DNA from: Bacteroides sp. CAG:1076
GTDB lineage: Bacteria; Bacteroidota; Bacteroidia; Bacteroidales; Bacteroidaceae
Assembly: GCA_000436795.1 (NCBI GenBank)
Contig: HF993288.1
Span: forward strand, 1-7,109
DNA: 7,109 bases
Direction of reading: 5' to 3'
The notes under the pieces are model-generated. The model was given only the letters and a program-made list of their open reading frames with translations, did no database searches and had not been told where the DNA came from. The position numbers and the translations under genes were made by a program. Below are positions 5,293-7,109 of the stretch, piece after piece. The stretch's first letter is position 1; every line of letters starts with the position of its first letter.

Positions 5293-7109
5293 ATGTCAGA
5301 GCAATATAAAATGGTAGCGGAAAATCCGCAGAGCACCGTGGTATCGGATTATGAACCGAGATACCGCACTGCCAAGCAATATCAGAGCGAGGCGGAAATG
5401 GAAAAGGAGTTTATCGAACAGCTCCAGACGCAGGCGTATGACTATCTGCCCATTACTTCCGAAAAGGAACTGATAGAGAATCTGCGCCGCCAGTTAGAAA
5501 AGCTGAACGACTATCATTTTACTGACAAGGAATGGACGTCCTTCTTTAAAGAAAAGATTGCCAACCAGAACAGCGGGATCGTGGAGAAAACAGCTACCGT
5601 ACAGGATGATTACATTCAGTTGCTGACTCGTGAAGATGGTTCCACTAAAAACATTTATCTGCTCGACAAAAACGACATACACAATAACTACTTACAGGTT
5701 ATCAACCAGTATGTGCCCGAAGGTGGTAGCCATGAAAACCGTTACGACGTAACTATTCTGGTAAACGGACTGCCGCTGGTACACGTGGAACTGAAACGCA
5801 GAGGTATAGACATCAAGGAGGCTTTCAACCAGATACGGCGCTACAACCGGGAAAGTTTCTGGGCCGGATGCGGACTGTTTGAATATGTGCAGATATTCGT
5901 AATCAGCAACGGTACGCAGACCAAGTATTACAGCAATACCACCCGTGTGTCGCACATTGCGGAACAGAACAAAAATAGCAAGTCGAAGAGCAAGAACCAG
6001 ACCAGCAACAGCTTTGAGTTTACCAGTTACTGGGCCAGAAGGGACAATCAGATTATTCCGGATTTGGTGGACTTTACGGCTACGTTCTTTGCCAAACATA
6101 CATTGTTGAATATCCTGACCAAATACTGTGTGTTTACTTCTGAAAAGCTGCTTCTGGTGATGCGTCCTTATCAGATTGCCGCTACGGAAAGTATTCTGCA
6201 ACAGATACGAGTGTCAACCAACTACAAGAAGTACGGCACAGTGGAAGGCGGCGGCTTTGTGTGGCACACCACGGGAAGCGGCAAGACGCTTACTTCCTTC
6301 AAAACAGCTCGTCTGGCCAGCAAGATGGAAGGTATAGACAAAGTACTGTTTGTGGTGGACCGTAAGGACTTGGACTACCAGACCATGAAGGAGTATGACC
6401 GCTTTGAAAAAGGTGCCGCCAACAGCAATACCAGCACAGCGATACTGAAAAAACAACTGGAAGATGACAATGCGCATATCATTATCACCACCATACAGAA
6501 GTTGTCGGTGTTCATTTCAAAGAACCGCACGCACGAGGTTTACGGCAAGCATGTGGTACTGATATTCGATGAATGTCACCGCAGCCAGTTCGGCGAAATG
6601 CACACGGCTATCGTTAAGAGGTTCAAGAAATATCATCTGTTTGGGTTTACAGGTACACCGATATTTCCCAATAATTCCAGTACGGGTGGCAAATTCGATT
6701 TAAAGACTACCGAACAAGCGTTCGGCAAGCGGCTGCATATCTATACCATTGTAGATGCCATTGCCGACGGAAACGTATTGCCTTTTCGGGTGGATTACAT
6801 CAGCACGATGCGCGAGCAGGAAAACATCAAGGACGAACAGGTACACAATATCGACCGTGAAAAGGCTTTGATGGCTCCCGAGCGCATCCGGCGTATTGTA
6901 GCTTATATTCTGGAACATTTCGACCAGAAAACCAAACGCAACGGCCGGTCGTTTGCCTTTCACAAGTTGACCAACATCACGGAAGTGGCTTCGGCAAAGA
7001 GAGGAAAGAAGGAAGTGGAGGAACAGAAACAGAAGGTTCATATTCAAGGCTTCAATTCCCTGTTTGCCGTGTCGTCCATAGAAGCGGCCAAACTTTATTA
7101 TCTGGAGTT
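5293..7109 (+). CDS. hsdR: Type I restriction endonuclease subunit HsdR (3' truncated by the window)
   Basis: The frame opens at ATG 5293, 6 bp after the TIR stop, and stays open for 605 codons to the window end; EcoR124I-type HsdR is about 1,040 aa, so roughly 60 percent is present. HsdR translocates DNA using ATP and cuts unmethylated DNA at a distance from the recognition site. The N-terminal nuclease domain carries Asp152 and Glu166-Leu-Lys168 (RYDV, then VELKRRG), the D-ExK core. The helicase starts with RPYQ at 291-294. TTGSGKT at 326-332 is Walker A with Lys331, DECH at 426-429 is motif II, and GFTGTP at 451-456 is motif III. The second RecA-like domain begins near residue 480 and includes SFAFHKLTNITEV. 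All key residues present are intact. GC returns to the level of hsdM (31 of 60 at 5761-5820). The best family fit is EcoR124I-like type IC. Confidence 0.96.
   Translation, partial: MSEQYKMVAENPQSTVVSDYEPRYRTAKQYQSEAEMEKEFIEQLQTQAYDYLPITSEKELIENLRRQLEKLNDYHFTDKEWTSFFKEKIANQNSGIVEKTATVQDDYIQLLTREDGSTKNIYLLDKNDIHNNYLQVINQYVPEGGSHENRYDVTILVNGLPLVHVELKRRGIDIKEAFNQIRRYNRESFWAGCGLFEYVQIFVISNGTQTKYYSNTTRVSHIAEQNKNSKSKSKNQTSNSFEFTSYWARRDNQIIPDLVDFTATFFAKHTLLNILTKYCVFTSEKLLLVMRPYQIAATESILQQIRVSTNYKKYGTVEGGGFVWHTTGSGKTLTSFKTARLASKMEGIDKVLFVVDRKDLDYQTMKEYDRFEKGAANSNTSTAILKKQLEDDNAHIIITTIQKLSVFISKNRTHEVYGKHVVLIFDECHRSQFGEMHTAIVKRFKKYHLFGFTGTPIFPNNSSTGGKFDLKTTEQAFGKRLHIYTIVDAIADGNVLPFRVDYISTMREQENIKDEQVHNIDREKALMAPERIRRIVAYILEHFDQKTKRNGRSFAFHKLTNITEVASAKRGKKEVEEQKQKVHIQGFNSLFAVSSIEAAKLYYLE

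Noticed and set aside
5692..7047. Three minus-strand open frames (5692-6201, 6214-6477, 6700-7047) opposite hsdR
   Set aside because: The + strand here encodes an unbroken HsdR with all nuclease and helicase motifs, so these frames are shadows.
1..7109. CRISPR array, tRNA or rRNA, transposase, or invertible hsdS cassette
   Set aside because: No spaced repeat array, cloverleaf-like segment, transposase or recombinase frame, or long inverted repeat was found by reading the window. A shufflon could still lie past 7109.

Overview
The window looks like a Bacteroidetes chromosome, most likely a gut Bacteroidales such as Bacteroides, Phocaeicola or Parabacteroides. This is inferred from the moderate GC of the backbone genes, the weak or absent Shine-Dalgarno (SD) sequences before most starts, the lack of E. 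coli-type promoters, and the character of the proteins. No species can be named from the sequence alone.

Layout, all on the + strand: (1) 1-840 is the 3' part of a FAD-dependent dehydrogenase of the COG2509 type, an ordinary housekeeping-like gene cut by the window edge. (2) After 37 bp a type I restriction-modification operon begins: hsdM (878-2446), a 58-codon ORF (2443-2619) that overlaps both neighbours, and hsdS (2612-3763). (3) An AT-rich two-gene insert follows: a 90-aa protein of unknown function (3768-4040) and a 406-aa protein with a C-terminal TIR domain (4066-5286). (4) hsdR starts 6 bp later at 5293 and is still open at the window end (7109). It carries the nuclease motif and helicase motifs I, II and III, but its C-terminal part lies outside.

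How the genes work together: HsdM and HsdS form the methyltransferase, and HsdR joins them to form the ATP-driven restriction complex. The proteins resemble the type IC (EcoR124I-like) family. The HsdS central spacer contains a 12-bp tandem repeat (Ala-Glu-Leu-Gln twice), in the place where EcoR124I has its specificity-changing TAEL repeats.

The most interesting point is the TIR gene between hsdS and hsdR. In the E. coli prr locus that same slot holds prrC, the anticodon nuclease held silent by the EcoprrI type IC enzyme and released when a phage protein attacks it. A TIR effector in that slot, with a small unknown partner, suggests a restriction system with a built-in second-line abortive-infection arm. 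That function is inference. The gene order, the TIR motif and the sharp drop in GC over the insert are visible in the sequence. The HsdS target-recognition domains are also AT-rich islands between more GC-rich conserved segments, as expected of a mosaic specificity gene. The longest non-coding stretch is 37 bp; no RNA genes, CRISPR arrays or mobile-element genes were seen.
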